Part shown: positions 11,259-21,165 of the stretch, piece by piece | Layout: each line of letters starts with the position of its first letter | Position numbering within the stretch: position 1 is the first letter of the stretch | Origin: Phycisphaerales bacterium UBA2421 | GTDB lineage: Bacteria > Planctomycetota > Phycisphaerae > Tepidisphaerales > Tepidisphaeraceae | Direction: 5' to 3' | DNA length: 64,000 nt | NCBI GenBank assembly: GCA_002343075.1 | Contig: DDRH01000034.1 | Coordinates: 39,392 to 103,391 of the forward strand | Made by a program: the position numbers and the translations under genes | The notes under the pieces: generated by a model | What the model saw: the letters and a program-made list of their open reading frames with translations, nothing else | Told to the model about the DNA's origin: nothing | Databases searched by the model: none

Positions 11259-11554
11259 CGAGGCGAGTCGGGAGCGACTTCCGATCGCCCATCAGTCATT
11301 TCTGAAAAGACAACTTCAAGAGCTGCCGGCGGCGCGGAGATTCCTTCTTCGCGCCGCCGGTGTTGAAACTTCATCCATAGCACTTCAAACTCTTCCGGCG
11401 TGATTTTTTCGCTTTCAAGCGCATCCTGAAGCATCGATAGATCAGACATCGGATCGCTGAACGTCAGACTTCGGCGCTGACCGCCCCGCCGGAGCATTCG
11501 CATGACCACGAGTGCCAACGCGAGTAAACCGAGCGCAATCAAGGCAAGTAGCAT
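11255..11554 (-). CDS. Small membrane protein with SHOCT-like tail
   Basis: A 99-residue protein with one N-terminal transmembrane helix (about residues 2-20), a basic cytosolic anchor, and a C-terminal helix pair resembling the short SHOCT motif (a leucine-rich helix, then I-T-P-E-E-F-E). Its function is unknown; SHOCT-type tails often accompany membrane or envelope proteins. It is convergent with secA and overlaps its stop by 4 bases. A TATAAT hexamer lies just upstream of the start on this strand, compatible with a promoter. The SHOCT assignment is a resemblance by eye only. Confidence 0.6.
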   Translation of the reverse strand: MLLALIALGLLALALVVMRMLRRGGQRRSLTFSDPMSDLSMLQDALESEKITPEEFEVLWMKFQHRRREEGISAPPAALEVVFSEMTDGRSEVAPDSPR

Positions 11555-11674
11555 TCAGGGAGATTATAGCCTGAGAAGTTCCTGTGAGGGTTGCATGTCC
11601 GTGCGGAACGAAGACGAGAAGCCCTTCAGCGCGGATGGCAACCATAAGGGTTTGGCTGCTGTCCAATCTCGGGC

Positions 11675-12550
11675 CTAGTTATGCGTCGGCGCGGTAGGCA
11701 GCTTGAGAATCATCCCAACTTTCAGCTTGGCGGGATCGCTGCCGATTCTGGCCTTGTTCAGGTCGTAAATCTGTTCCCACATATCCGATTTTCCGTAGAG
11801 CTTCTTGGCGATGCCGTGCATACTGTCGCCGCTTACTATGCGATACTCGGTTTTGGCCAGCGCTGGCGCCGGCGATGGATCGTCCGCCCCCCCGTTGGCC
11901 TTCACCTCTTTCACATCAGGAATCTGCAGGACCGTGCCCGGCTTGAGCCTCTTCGGATCGACGCCGGGATTGGCTGTGAGAATCGCCTTGTAATAAACCT
12001 GACTGCCGTAAACAGTCTCAGCGATTCGGGCAATGGAGTCGCCCGGCTGCACTGTGTGGGTCTTCACTGTTGGTCGGATGGAATCATCAGGCTGAATGCT
12101 GATCGGTGCATTTCCGGCAGCGGTGCCGTTGTCCGCTGGCGGGGAGCGGAAGCCATCGCCCGAGGGAATAATGCCCTGTTGCGATGGTCCTCGGTTGGTG
12201 CCCGGGTTGCTTTTGAGCCGGCCCTGGGGCATCGAACCAGTGTTGAGGGCCAGCATCCACTTTTCACCTGAGTCGGCGAACGGGTCGTTTGCCGCAGGCT
12301 GCCCGCCGGCGATCTGATTGGCGGGTGTGATAGTGGTGACGGGAGCCTGACCGTCGCCCGTAGTCCCGCTGGGGGGGTAGGCAGAGCCGGATTCGGCTCG
12401 TTTCATCTGTTCCTTGAAGGCATCGTCTGCATTGACGACAGGCTGGCCATCAATTGGCGCACCTCCGGGCACGACCAAAACATAGACCACGATTACTGCC
12501 AGCAGGATGGCAAGCACCACTGCGCCGATTTTCACGTCCTTGCGAACCAT
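11675..12550 (-). CDS. Tandem LysM-domain membrane-anchored protein
   Basis: Peptidoglycan-binding-type protein of about 291 residues. One transmembrane helix near the N-terminus (about residues 8-30) anchors a Pro/Gly/Ala-rich linker and two LysM domains in the C-terminal half, each with the GDS...IA....YG pattern and an ending of the K.G..L.IP type. The ATG at 12550 is preferred over a start 14 codons upstream because it puts the basic N-terminus right before the helix and has an AAGGA upstream. It follows secDF on the same strand about 100 bases downstream, so it may be co-transcribed with the secretion genes. No catalytic domain is visible. Confidence 0.85.
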   Translation of the reverse strand: MVRKDVKIGAVVLAILLAVIVVYVLVVPGGAPIDGQPVVNADDAFKEQMKRAESGSAYPPSGTTGDGQAPVTTITPANQIAGGQPAANDPFADSGEKWMLALNTGSMPQGRLKSNPGTNRGPSQQGIIPSGDGFRSPPADNGTAAGNAPISIQPDDSIRPTVKTHTVQPGDSIARIAETVYGSQVYYKAILTANPGVDPKRLKPGTVLQIPDVKEVKANGGADDPSPAPALAKTEYRIVSGDSMHGIAKKLYGKSDMWEQIYDLNKARIGSDPAKLKVGMILKLPTAPTHN

Positions 12551-12653
12551 ACGGGAAATCCTTTCCCTCGTGCGAAAATATGATGTGTACACTCCCGACC
12601 CGAATCACCCACGGGCCGGTCCATACTCTTTTACCCTAATGCCACGCTGTACC

Positions 12654-15600
12654 CTACGCCCGCTGCAACTGCGCTGTTGGCGAAGGCTTTCGCGCATCTT
12701 TGACCTGCTTCTGGCCGATGAGAAGCAGCGGCGACGCGATCGCCACCGACGAATAAGTCCCTACAATAATGCCAACCACCATGGAAAATGTAAAGCCGTG
12801 AATTCCCGGCCCGCCGTTAATGTACATGACGACGAGCGTTACAAGCGTAGTTCCGCCGGTGAGAAGCGTCCTGCTCAGGGTCTGGTTGATCGAGTCATTG
12901 ATCAACTGGCGATCAACAACCCCATGCTTGCCACGATTCTCTCGAATTCGGTCGAACACTACGACCGTATCGTTCATGCTCCAACCCATGACAGTCAGAA
13001 TCGCCGCCACCACCGTCAGATTGACTCGGAACGGCTCCAGCAGGAGATAGTCGCGGAAAAATGCAATTTCAGATGCATAATGCGCCACGCCAATCGCCGC
13101 CACGACAAATAGCGTGTCGTGAAGCAGGGCAACGATGGTGGCTGTTCCATATCGTAGATTGCCGAAGCGAATCCAGATATAGGCCATGATTACAATGCAC
13201 GATGCCACCAGGGCGATAATGGCCTGAAACTGAGTTTCGCCAGCCACCTGCGGGCTGAAATTAGTGACCTTTTGAAGTTCAACCGGGTTGTTGATCGCGT
13301 CGTTCACCAGTCTCCAACCAGGCACCGCAAGCTCGGCCTGCCACTTTTCCGGATCTTTGTCGTACGGAATCGCGTCATCGCTCATCAAAACGACCGCGGC
13401 ATTCTGATCCGGGAACGTTTCGACGCTCACCTTTCGGTATCCAGCCTGCTCAGAACCCACCTGCAATCGCTGCTGGTCAAGCCGACGCTCGATATCGGGA
13501 CCTGCGATCATCGGCCGCAGATCCCTCAGAATGAACGCCACGCCGCCAATATGTTCCCGCACCTCGGTGGGCGTGATGCCGTCAAATGAAATCGAATTCG
13601 GCTCGATCGGGAACACAGCCCGGTTGATCGCCTCGCCGAGGCTGGCACCCACCATTGCAAACTGGCTCGGCTCCTGCAGATTCAGCTTACCCTGCAGCGC
13701 TTCCTTAAGGACCTCTTTCACCGCGGCTGCATTATCGTTCGGCGTGATGACTTCATAAGTTTTCTCATCAGCACCGACCGAGACGACTGCCGGTGCAGGC
13801 AGCTTGTCCGGGTGAGCATCGCTCGCCCTCTGGATAATCGATCGAAGCTCATCGATCTTGATCGGTTCGCGCAATTCAAACTGCGCCGCCGTCCCATTGG
13901 CAAACTCCACATCCAGCACACGGCTTTGGCTCCAGCGAATGCTGAAGAGGACCAACCCGATAACCATAAACACGATGCTGAAGCTGTAGAATGCCGGAGC
14001 AAGCTTCATCCAATCGATGTTGGGCCGCAGGAAGCGGTTCCACCACGGCAGGCTCATTGGCACGCTGCCGAGCTTCTCGACCCCCAGCTTATCGATCATC
14101 AATGCAAAGATCGTCTTGGTGACAAACAACGCCGTAAACAGCGAACTGACGATGCCCAGCAGCAGCGTGATGCCAAACCCCTTCACCTCTTCGCTACCCA
14201 TCCACATCAGGAAAAAACTGGTGATGGCGGTAGTGACATTACCATCGAGAATTGCGCTAAACGCGCGGTCGTAAGCATTTCGCAGCGAAAGCCGAATGCC
14301 CATACCGCGCGCCTGCTCTTCACGCAGACGCTCGAAAATCAGTACGTTGGCATCGACCGCCATGCCTATCGTCAGAACAATGCCAGCAACGCCGGGGAGC
14401 GTAAAGGTGGCGTTCAGCGCCGCCATTGCACCGAGAATGAAGACGACGTTCAACAGCACGGCGATCATCGCGACAACGCCGCTGATGTAATAGTAGCCAA
14501 TCAGGAAGACCGCCACGACGATCAATCCAAATGCGCACGCTGTCAGCCCAGCCCGCAGGTTGTCCTTGCCCAACTGCGGGCCGACCGTGCGCTCGCTGAT
14601 CGGGTCTTCCGCCAGTTGTGCCGGCAGCGAGCCTGCGGCAAGCGTGCTGATGAGGTAATTCAGCTCCGACGCGGTGAAACCGTCGCTGCCCCCGTCGATC
14701 GTGCCCTGCCGGCTGATCTGCTGGCGGATGTTGGGCGCGGTGATAATCTTGTCATCGAGCGAAATCGCCAGCGACTGCCCTACATTTGCACCGGTCAACT
14801 CACTGAACAGCCGTGCGCCGACCGGGTCAAACCGAAACCCAACCACCGGAATGCCCATTTCCGTCGGCGTGCGGTAGGCCGCCTCCAGTGACCACCGCGG
14901 GAGGTTTTCGGCGTTGATCATCTGCTTGCCAGGAATCGCCCATCCCAGCACATACTTCTTGTCGCTCCCTGCAGGCGAGAAAAGTTGGTGAGACCGCGCC
15001 ATTTCATCTGGGCGGGCCACCTCGAACCATCGCAGCGTGTCACCCGCCTCCACCCGGGGGCCTCGTTCGCGCAGCCGTTGAATCATCGCCGCCACCTCCG
15101 GCATGCTGCGCATTTCTTCGGGGCTGGGCAGGATGTGAAACTCCAGAACGCCACTTCCTCGCAACAGTCGCTTCAGGTCGCCAGAGTCATCGAGTGCACC
15201 GCGGACTTTCGTATAGTCGTCATAGGCCTTGGCAAACTCGTCGATTTTTGTCGATAGTGTGGCAAATCCCTGCGAATCAAACCGCTGCTTCAGTTCCTTC
15301 AGCCGCGCGTCCCGCTGTGTGGGGTTGAACTGCAGCACATTCTCCAGTTCGGCGACGCTCAGGTTGGTCTCGTCGATCTGAGAGCGAAGGGAGTCGAACT
15401 GGCTCTCCAACTCGGCCTGCCGCGCCGCGTCGCGCGCGGCCCGGGAGGCCTGGATCTGGTCCCAGACACTCGCCATGGCGCCGAAAAGCTCGTCTCGCCG
15501 AGTATTGCTTTGTGAGAGTTTTGCAAGGCGATCGCGGCGGGCGTCGCCAGTGGCGTTTTGGATCGCGTCCACCACGCTGGTCACGCGCACACCATATTCT

Positions 15601-15962
15601 TCAATCGATCGCTGGGCGGTCGCGTAGGCGTCGCGGCGGGCCTTGGCCTGGCCCGATTGATTGGATAGCGGCATCTGAATCTCAAGGCGGGTTCCACCCT
15701 GGGGACGCCAGATCAGATTGCGCACGCCGTCGGGATCGACGCGCTTTTTGAGCGCCTCCATCACCTGTTCGGCCAGTTTCGGATCGGCCGTCCCTGCCGG
15801 TGCCTTAATCTCGTAAAGTAAACTCGTCCCGCCGACCATGTCGATGCCGGGCTTTAACCCGTGCCCGAAATCGCCCTTAAACATGCCCGGAAAAATTGCC
15901 CAGAGCATGGCCAGGGTAATGGCAAAAATCAGCGTTATTCGGCCCGTGAAGTTTGTTGGCAT
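12654..15962 (-). CDS. secDF: SecD-SecF fusion protein
   Basis: Proton-motive-force-driven partner of SecYEG that pulls exported proteins out on the far side of the membrane. The 1102-residue protein joins SecD and SecF. The SecD half has an N-terminal helix, the GIDMVGGTSL motif, a periplasmic P1 domain enlarged by a long coiled coil (about residues 130-270), and a membrane block around 475-640 with the SecD FERLREE segment. The SecF half, from about 660, has the DVEF.NGT motif and ends with the SecF signature MNDTVVVFDRIREN. The start has a strong Shine-Dalgarno (GGGAGGAAAC). It lies between yajC and a LysM gene in the tgt-yajC-secDF cluster. Confidence 0.96.
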   Translation of the reverse strand: MPTNFTGRITLIFAITLAMLWAIFPGMFKGDFGHGLKPGIDMVGGTSLLYEIKAPAGTADPKLAEQVMEALKKRVDPDGVRNLIWRPQGGTRLEIQMPLSNQSGQAKARRDAYATAQRSIEEYGVRVTSVVDAIQNATGDARRDRLAKLSQSNTRRDELFGAMASVWDQIQASRAARDAARQAELESQFDSLRSQIDETNLSVAELENVLQFNPTQRDARLKELKQRFDSQGFATLSTKIDEFAKAYDDYTKVRGALDDSGDLKRLLRGSGVLEFHILPSPEEMRSMPEVAAMIQRLRERGPRVEAGDTLRWFEVARPDEMARSHQLFSPAGSDKKYVLGWAIPGKQMINAENLPRWSLEAAYRTPTEMGIPVVGFRFDPVGARLFSELTGANVGQSLAISLDDKIITAPNIRQQISRQGTIDGGSDGFTASELNYLISTLAAGSLPAQLAEDPISERTVGPQLGKDNLRAGLTACAFGLIVVAVFLIGYYYISGVVAMIAVLLNVVFILGAMAALNATFTLPGVAGIVLTIGMAVDANVLIFERLREEQARGMGIRLSLRNAYDRAFSAILDGNVTTAITSFFLMWMGSEEVKGFGITLLLGIVSSLFTALFVTKTIFALMIDKLGVEKLGSVPMSLPWWNRFLRPNIDWMKLAPAFYSFSIVFMVIGLVLFSIRWSQSRVLDVEFANGTAAQFELREPIKIDELRSIIQRASDAHPDKLPAPAVVSVGADEKTYEVITPNDNAAAVKEVLKEALQGKLNLQEPSQFAMVGASLGEAINRAVFPIEPNSISFDGITPTEVREHIGGVAFILRDLRPMIAGPDIERRLDQQRLQVGSEQAGYRKVSVETFPDQNAAVVLMSDDAIPYDKDPEKWQAELAVPGWRLVNDAINNPVELQKVTNFSPQVAGETQFQAIIALVASCIVIMAYIWIRFGNLRYGTATIVALLHDTLFVVAAIGVAHYASEIAFFRDYLLLEPFRVNLTVVAAILTVMGWSMNDTVVVFDRIRENRGKHGVVDRQLINDSINQTLSRTLLTGGTTLVTLVVMYINGGPGIHGFTFSMVVGIIVGTYSSVAIASPLLLIGQKQVKDARKPSPTAQLQRA

Positions 15963-16019
15963 GAGTTTCCTCCCTCGCCCGTGTTCGTGGGTGAGGGGAT
16001 AAAGGTCCGTTTTCTACAA

Positions 16020-16367
16020 TCACTTCTTCTCGTCGTCGCTTAAAACGCGATGGATCGCGCTTCTGCGAAATCGCATCTTTGTGTTGCTGGTCTCGTCTAC
16101 CTTGACGACCACTTCACCATCGCGCACCTCAACGACCGTGCCCAAAACCCCGCCGATCGTCTCAATTCGATCATTCTTCTTCAGGCTGTCGAGCATGTCT
16201 CTCTTAACTTTGGCCTCTTTCTGCTTGCTGCGGATCACAAAAAACCACAGCACCACCAGCAGAAGAATGAACGGCCCAAAGCTCTGCAGAAACTGAAACG
16301 CAGGCGGCGGCGCGTTCCCTCCCGCCGGGGGGGTTGATTGGGCCACGATGATCATCAAAGCGTTCAA
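16020..16367 (-). CDS. yajC: Preprotein translocase subunit YajC
   Basis: Small single-span partner of SecDF. The 115-residue protein has a Pro-rich N-terminus, one transmembrane helix (about residues 30-48), a basic K.R...L..L..ND segment and the IGG..G.V..V.DG.V.V.V conserved core of YajC. The start used is TTG at 16367, preceded by GGAG with 6-base spacing; an ATG four codons in is the alternative. It sits between tgt and secDF on the same strand, 57 bases before secDF, the usual bacterial order, so one operon is likely. Confidence 0.93.
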   Translation of the reverse strand: MNALMIIVAQSTPPAGGNAPPPAFQFLQSFGPFILLLVVLWFFVIRSKQKEAKVKRDMLDSLKKNDRIETIGGVLGTVVEVRDGEVVVKVDETSNTKMRFRRSAIHRVLSDDEKK

Positions 16368-16468
16368 ATGGGTCTCCGTCTTTCTTCTATAGTGAGTCGA
16401 TTCGTGGTGTTTCTTAACTCAAATCCAGCAATGAAGTTAGTGACGTATCAAAACCACGCAGCACCCCA

Positions 16469-17611
16469 CTACATCATCACCTCAGCCGCTGAATCACTTC
16501 CACACAGTCGGCAACGGGGGTCGGCCTCGTAAAAGCGGTCAAACCGCGCCTCTGCGATCGCCGTGCGGATATCCGCCATCAACCGCTGGTAGAACCGCAC
16601 ATTATGCACTGAAACGAGGATGGGGCCAAGCATCTCGCCTGCGAAAAAGAAGTGACGTATCGCACCTCTGGTAAAGGACTTACAAGCAATGCAGTCGCAG
16701 CCAGCCTCGATCGGGCCGCGGTCGCGGGCAAATTGGCTGTTTCGGAGTCGAATCGCCCCCCCGGCGGTGAAAGCGTAGGCGTTGCGGCCGTTTCGGGTGG
16801 GCATGACGCAGTCAAACATGTCCACGCCATGTCGAACTGCCTCAGCGATATCCCTCGGGAATCCCACTCCCATGAGATATCGCGGCTTGGTATCCGGCAG
16901 CGTCGGCACCACCGCTGTGAGCACTAACTTCATCGCTGCAAACCCCTCCCCCACCGCCAACCCGCCGACGGCGTAGCCGGGGAAATCCATCGCTATCAGC
17001 GATCTAGCGCAGTGCGCCCGCAACTCCAGATCGGTGCCACCCTGCACGATCCCGAAAAGCCCCTGATCAGCCATTCTTGCGTGCGCGGAAATGCACCGCT
17101 CGGCCCACCGAAGCGTCCGTTCCACTGCCTGCAACTGATACTCCCGGGGCTTCGTGGGATCCGGGCATTCATCAAACGCCATGATGATATCGGCACCCAG
17201 ATCATTCTGAACTTGGATGCTCCGGGCGGGTGTGAGGTAGATCGTCGAGCCGTCAATGTGACTCTTGAACGTCACGCCATCGTCGGTGATTCGGTTGATG
17301 TCGGCGAGCGAAAACACCTGAAACCCGCCAGAGTCGGTCAGAATCGGCCCCGGCCATGCCATGAACTGATGCAAATCTCCCAGCGCCGCCACCGCCTTCT
17401 CGCCCGGGCGGAGCATGAGGTGATAAGTATTGCCAAGGATGCACTGAGAGCCAGTGGAGGCAATAGTGTCGGGCAGCAAGCCCTTCACGGTCCCTTGGGT
17501 ACCAACTGGCATGAACGCCGGCGTGTCAAATGACCCGTGCGGCGTATGCACCTTTCCTCGCCGCGCGCTGCCGTCGGTGGACATCAGTTCATACCTGACT
17601 GCGTGTTTCAC
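16469..17611 (-). CDS. tgt: Queuine tRNA-ribosyltransferase
   Basis: Exchanges guanine-34 for a queuosine precursor in GUN-anticodon tRNAs. The 380-residue protein has the active-site DSGGFQVFSL segment, the GG.AVGE motif, the MPTRNGRNA substrate loop and the C-x-C-x2-C...H zinc site. The C-terminus adds a short extension with another C-x2-C pair, which is less usual. The start is GTG at 17611; an ATG nine codons downstream is possible but would remove conserved N-terminal residues. It is the first gene of the tgt-yajC-secDF cluster. Confidence 0.95.
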   Translation of the reverse strand: MKHAVRYELMSTDGSARRGKVHTPHGSFDTPAFMPVGTQGTVKGLLPDTIASTGSQCILGNTYHLMLRPGEKAVAALGDLHQFMAWPGPILTDSGGFQVFSLADINRITDDGVTFKSHIDGSTIYLTPARSIQVQNDLGADIIMAFDECPDPTKPREYQLQAVERTLRWAERCISAHARMADQGLFGIVQGGTDLELRAHCARSLIAMDFPGYAVGGLAVGEGFAAMKLVLTAVVPTLPDTKPRYLMGVGFPRDIAEAVRHGVDMFDCVMPTRNGRNAYAFTAGGAIRLRNSQFARDRGPIEAGCDCIACKSFTRGAIRHFFFAGEMLGPILVSVHNVRFYQRLMADIRTAIAEARFDRFYEADPRCRLCGSDSAAEVMM

Positions 17612-17659
17612 AGCCGCCGACTATGCGGGCAAGGCGAGGGGATTGCAATGCAGGCTAAA

Positions 17660-19690
17660 CTAACCCGGTGATGCTGGCGCGATGGCAAATACAAAGACAT
17701 CGCCGCTGCGAAACACTTCGGTAAAGCGAGGATCGCGCCGCACCCAGTGCCACTCGATGGGCACAGTCGCATTACCGGGTGGGTGGAGCTTGATGAGGAA
17801 GTATTCTGCTCCGAAGCCACTCAGCCGGCTCTTCCACAACGACTCGTCCGCATCGGTCGCTGCAGCAGGGATTGCTTCGCGAAGCATGTTGCGTGCCGAC
17901 ATCGGCATCGTGAACCCTGGCAATTTGGCGAGTGATGTCACGGTCGCGCTCACCGGAACATGTGCCACGCAGCGGGTAAGCTGCGCGCCGAGAAGTGGGT
18001 GGGTGAGATAGGTGCCCGTGTACGCCACTGGTGCGTCGGCAGGCGTTTCGTTGCGAAGGAAAACCCACGCGCGGCCCAAGTCCTGATACTTCTCCTCCCA
18101 CGCATAATCTGCCAGCGCCGGCAAGCCCAGCACGTAGCTTCGCCAGTTTACCCAAACAGCCCCCGCCGCCGTGCATATCAAGGTGCCAATCACACCGGCA
18201 CGAACGCGCCGAGACAACCCCATCACAAAGCGCAATATCTGCCACACAATCACGCCAGCAAGCGCTTTGGGCAAGAGGTCGAACAACAGATCGCTTGCGA
18301 AAGATGTCGCAAGTGAGGCCGAGACCGCGACCGCTGCCATCGCCAGCCTGACGCAAGCGGGCCAGAGTGCGATCGCGAATATCGCCGTCAGGAACCAGGG
18401 ATAAAGAAAGCGCACTTCGGCGTACGGCGACGTGAATACAAACGCAACGGTGCCAATCAGCGGCCCCATGACGCAGATTCTCGCAATCGGGTCGTGCCAC
18501 ACAGCCCGCCTTCCGAACAAAATCGCGCCGGCGCACGCACTCACCGCCAACACCCCCATCACCCATCCAAAGCTGAAATAGCCGGTGATGAAAGTCTCGT
18601 TCAACCCCGCCCATTCGCGCAGCCGGGGGGAGTGTGTGGTGACGAACAAACCTGGCAAAATTGTCATGCCGAAGGCGCGTACCTCGGTCGGGAAGATCGG
18701 GTTGGCGAAATGAAGGAGATTGCGCAGATACCAAGGCCCCGCGACCAGCATTGTAATGCCCGCTATGGCCAACACACGTTTCAACCGCGGTCGAGTGGAT
18801 TTCTGTAGCGGCAGCGGTAGCAGCAACAACATTGCCGGCGCAAGCGCATAGACACAGGTAACCTTCGTCGCCGCTGCCAGCCCGAGCGCAAGCCCGAGGC
18901 GAATCGCGCCCAGCCGATCGACTCGCAACAAACCGTTGATAAATATCAGCACGAATGCCGTCAGGAACAGATCATCTTTGGCGAGCACCATCTGTCGCAC
19001 CACAGGCGCAGACAACGCCCCTGCGGTCGCGAGCAAGACGGCCACACGCGTACTACCGCCCAGCCGCAGGACGAGTTGCACGCCGGCCAGAAAGATCGCA
19101 ATCACGGCAGGCGTCTGCATAAATCGAGCCGCGACGTCGCTCTGAAATGGGATCATGAACCAAGCCGCAAAGAGCGACCCCCCGAGGGGAGAAAACGTGT
19201 TGGCGGGGTTGAAAAACCACGTTTCATAAATGCCGATCCTCCCCTCGCGCAGCCAGGTAGCCGCGGCGGGAAGGTGGTAGGTGAGCGCGTCGTCCGACAT
19301 TGGCGGAAGCACGCGGTATTGCCAGACCACTGCAGCTACTTCGCAACTCACAATCGCCAATCCGAGTTGAATCGCAAAGCGCCCCGATGCACCCGACCCC
19401 GCAACAACTGGCAGATCGTTGGAGCGCGAGCTGGCGCGCGTCACCAAGAATGCGATGACAGACAATACCACGCCCCCCGCCGTCGCTGTCGCGGGGCTAA
19501 GCCAGCCGATGAGTCCGAGACTGCCGACGACGAGGTATTGCCCCGACCACCAAAGCAGCAGCGCGTCAAGCCAAGTTTGTATGAGTTCTCCACCGCCGAA
19601 TGCGCGAGCGGTTTGAAATGCCGCTATCAGAAGCAGACCGTTCAGCACGATCGCCCAAAGCAGTCGAAGCTCGTGCTCAACATCGCCCAC
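17660..19690 (-). CDS. Polytopic membrane glycosyltransferase-like protein
   Basis: A 676-residue membrane protein with more than ten predicted hydrophobic helices. It has a luminal/periplasmic acidic loop (SDDALTYHLP) after an early helix, the arrangement of GT-C fold enzymes such as the GT39/GT83 families that transfer sugars from polyprenyl-phosphate donors. The C-terminal 150 residues form a soluble domain. The donor and acceptor cannot be inferred. The start is GTG at 19690 with a poor Shine-Dalgarno. It follows the SpoIID-like gene by 41 bases on the same strand, so co-transcription is likely and a cell-envelope role is plausible. Confidence 0.72.
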   Translation of the reverse strand: MGDVEHELRLLWAIVLNGLLLIAAFQTARAFGGGELIQTWLDALLLWWSGQYLVVGSLGLIGWLSPATATAGGVVLSVIAFLVTRASSRSNDLPVVAGSGASGRFAIQLGLAIVSCEVAAVVWQYRVLPPMSDDALTYHLPAAATWLREGRIGIYETWFFNPANTFSPLGGSLFAAWFMIPFQSDVAARFMQTPAVIAIFLAGVQLVLRLGGSTRVAVLLATAGALSAPVVRQMVLAKDDLFLTAFVLIFINGLLRVDRLGAIRLGLALGLAAATKVTCVYALAPAMLLLLPLPLQKSTRPRLKRVLAIAGITMLVAGPWYLRNLLHFANPIFPTEVRAFGMTILPGLFVTTHSPRLREWAGLNETFITGYFSFGWVMGVLAVSACAGAILFGRRAVWHDPIARICVMGPLIGTVAFVFTSPYAEVRFLYPWFLTAIFAIALWPACVRLAMAAVAVSASLATSFASDLLFDLLPKALAGVIVWQILRFVMGLSRRVRAGVIGTLICTAAGAVWVNWRSYVLGLPALADYAWEEKYQDLGRAWVFLRNETPADAPVAYTGTYLTHPLLGAQLTRCVAHVPVSATVTSLAKLPGFTMPMSARNMLREAIPAAATDADESLWKSRLSGFGAEYFLIKLHPPGNATVPIEWHWVRRDPRFTEVFRSGDVFVFAIAPASPG

Positions 19691-19731
19691 AAAGATCGGG
19701 AGGATACCGCAACGCGCCGCGATTGGACGGC

Positions 19732-20973
19732 TTAATACGCTTTCACCAACACCGACTTGGGATACGAGATCCGCACAATCTCCTCAGCCGGTATTCCCCG
19801 CCGGGCCATCGCTTCGGCACACCATTGACACATCCCCACACCGTGGCCGTGGCCGTGGCCCTCGGTAAACACGATCTCGGCCGGTTGGTTCACGGGTTTG
19901 AAATAGCTGCTGAGCAGTTGCGGGCCCCCCTTTCGGTCGGCATTGCAGGCCCAGCGCGTCTCTTCGCTGCCGAGGCTGTATCGCTGCCCACTGACGTCGG
20001 AAACGATAAACCTGACCGGACGCCCAAACCGATTCACCGATTCTACATCGATCCGGTCGACCGCCTGAATGCCGGCAATCGGGTGGTTTCGGGCCTCGCC
20101 CCAGCTTCGAATTCGACGCGTCAATTCAGGCTTGTCGATCGTCACTGGCGCCCAATTGTGCTTGGGCGAGATATTGCAAAGCCCACCCACATTTCGCTCG
20201 CTCAGGACGGGTGAGTAAGCGTCGCCGAACGCGTCATACGCACTTTGTCCCACGCCGCCGCAACACGCGCTGAAATACGCCTTGAATATCTTCTCGCTTC
20301 CGCTCGCACCCGCCGCCGCTACGATACCCCGGGTTGCGTCCACCGCTTCAGTCGCTTTGCCTGTCTCGGCCTTCACCCCGCCGTACACCTGGCTGCGCGT
20401 GTCGGGGTGCACATCCCAGTGCTTACCTGGGCCTTGCGTCCGGGCTTCGTAAAGTGCATACGTTCGCGCAACGATCGCCTGGGCCTTATACGCCTCCTCA
20501 TTCCAGTCGCGGAGCAGTTCGCGTGCCAAGACGCCCAGCAGATATGACTCTGCATCGACATGATTAACTACATCAAAACTTGTAGGGCTCGTCGGCACGA
20601 GCCTGAACTTTCCCCGGTAAAACTCGCCATTGATATTGATTGTGCCGTCAACATCCGGCGTCACAGTCAGGTCGTCGCCCGGGACGTTCACACTGCCAAT
20701 CTGCCAGCCATTGCCTGTGAACGTGATCGCTGCGGGCTGACCTTCCACCAGCGCGAGTTTTCGGGCACCGGCAGCGGTACTGGCGACCGTCAGCGTCGGC
20801 CGGCTCGTTCCAATAGCCACCTGATTTGCATCTGCGGCGAGCCTCACGCGAATCACCGGCAACCCATCACTTCCAAGCCGATCGCGCCCCGCACAGCCTG
20901 CAGGCAGAGTGATCAACAGAAAAAGCCAGATTCCGCACCCGACCGACCCCACTTGCTTCCAACATATGTTCAT
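19732..20973 (-). CDS. SpoIID/LytB-domain lipoprotein
   Basis: Resembles SpoIID and amidase enhancers, which act on peptidoglycan. About 413 residues: an N-terminal signal with a lipobox-like LPAGC, a central SpoIID domain with the conserved YKAQA..ARTYAL segment and the AYFS..CGG region, and a C-terminal HGHGVG.CQWGA-like segment (here HGHGVGMCQWCAEAMA) typical of the family. The start at 20973 is favoured over two ATGs 4-6 codons upstream because AAGGA lies 5-6 bases before it. Planctomycetes do not sporulate in the Bacillus manner, so a general wall-remodelling role is more likely. Confidence 0.86.
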   Translation of the reverse strand: MNICWKQVGSVGCGIWLFLLITLPAGCAGRDRLGSDGLPVIRVRLAADANQVAIGTSRPTLTVASTAAGARKLALVEGQPAAITFTGNGWQIGSVNVPGDDLTVTPDVDGTININGEFYRGKFRLVPTSPTSFDVVNHVDAESYLLGVLARELLRDWNEEAYKAQAIVARTYALYEARTQGPGKHWDVHPDTRSQVYGGVKAETGKATEAVDATRGIVAAAGASGSEKIFKAYFSACCGGVGQSAYDAFGDAYSPVLSERNVGGLCNISPKHNWAPVTIDKPELTRRIRSWGEARNHPIAGIQAVDRIDVESVNRFGRPVRFIVSDVSGQRYSLGSEETRWACNADRKGGPQLLSSYFKPVNQPAEIVFTEGHGHGHGVGMCQWCAEAMARRGIPAEEIVRISYPKSVLVKAY

Positions 20974-21165
20974 AGGCATCCTTGCCTGCAAAATTGACCC
21001 AACGAATTCTGCCGCGAAAACGACGCTGAAGCAACCTCACGCCGGCGAAGTACGCCAAAAAACCAGCCCTCCGTCGAATCGCTCGACCAACGGCTGCCGA
21101 CAATTCCCCCGACTCCGACCTGACGGGGTCCCTTCCAAGCCATCGCCGAGTTACACTTCCCAGTC

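Noticed and set aside
13812..14891. Open frame antisense to secDF (359 codons)
   Set aside because: Shadow of secDF; low-complexity His/Arg/Gln-rich translation.
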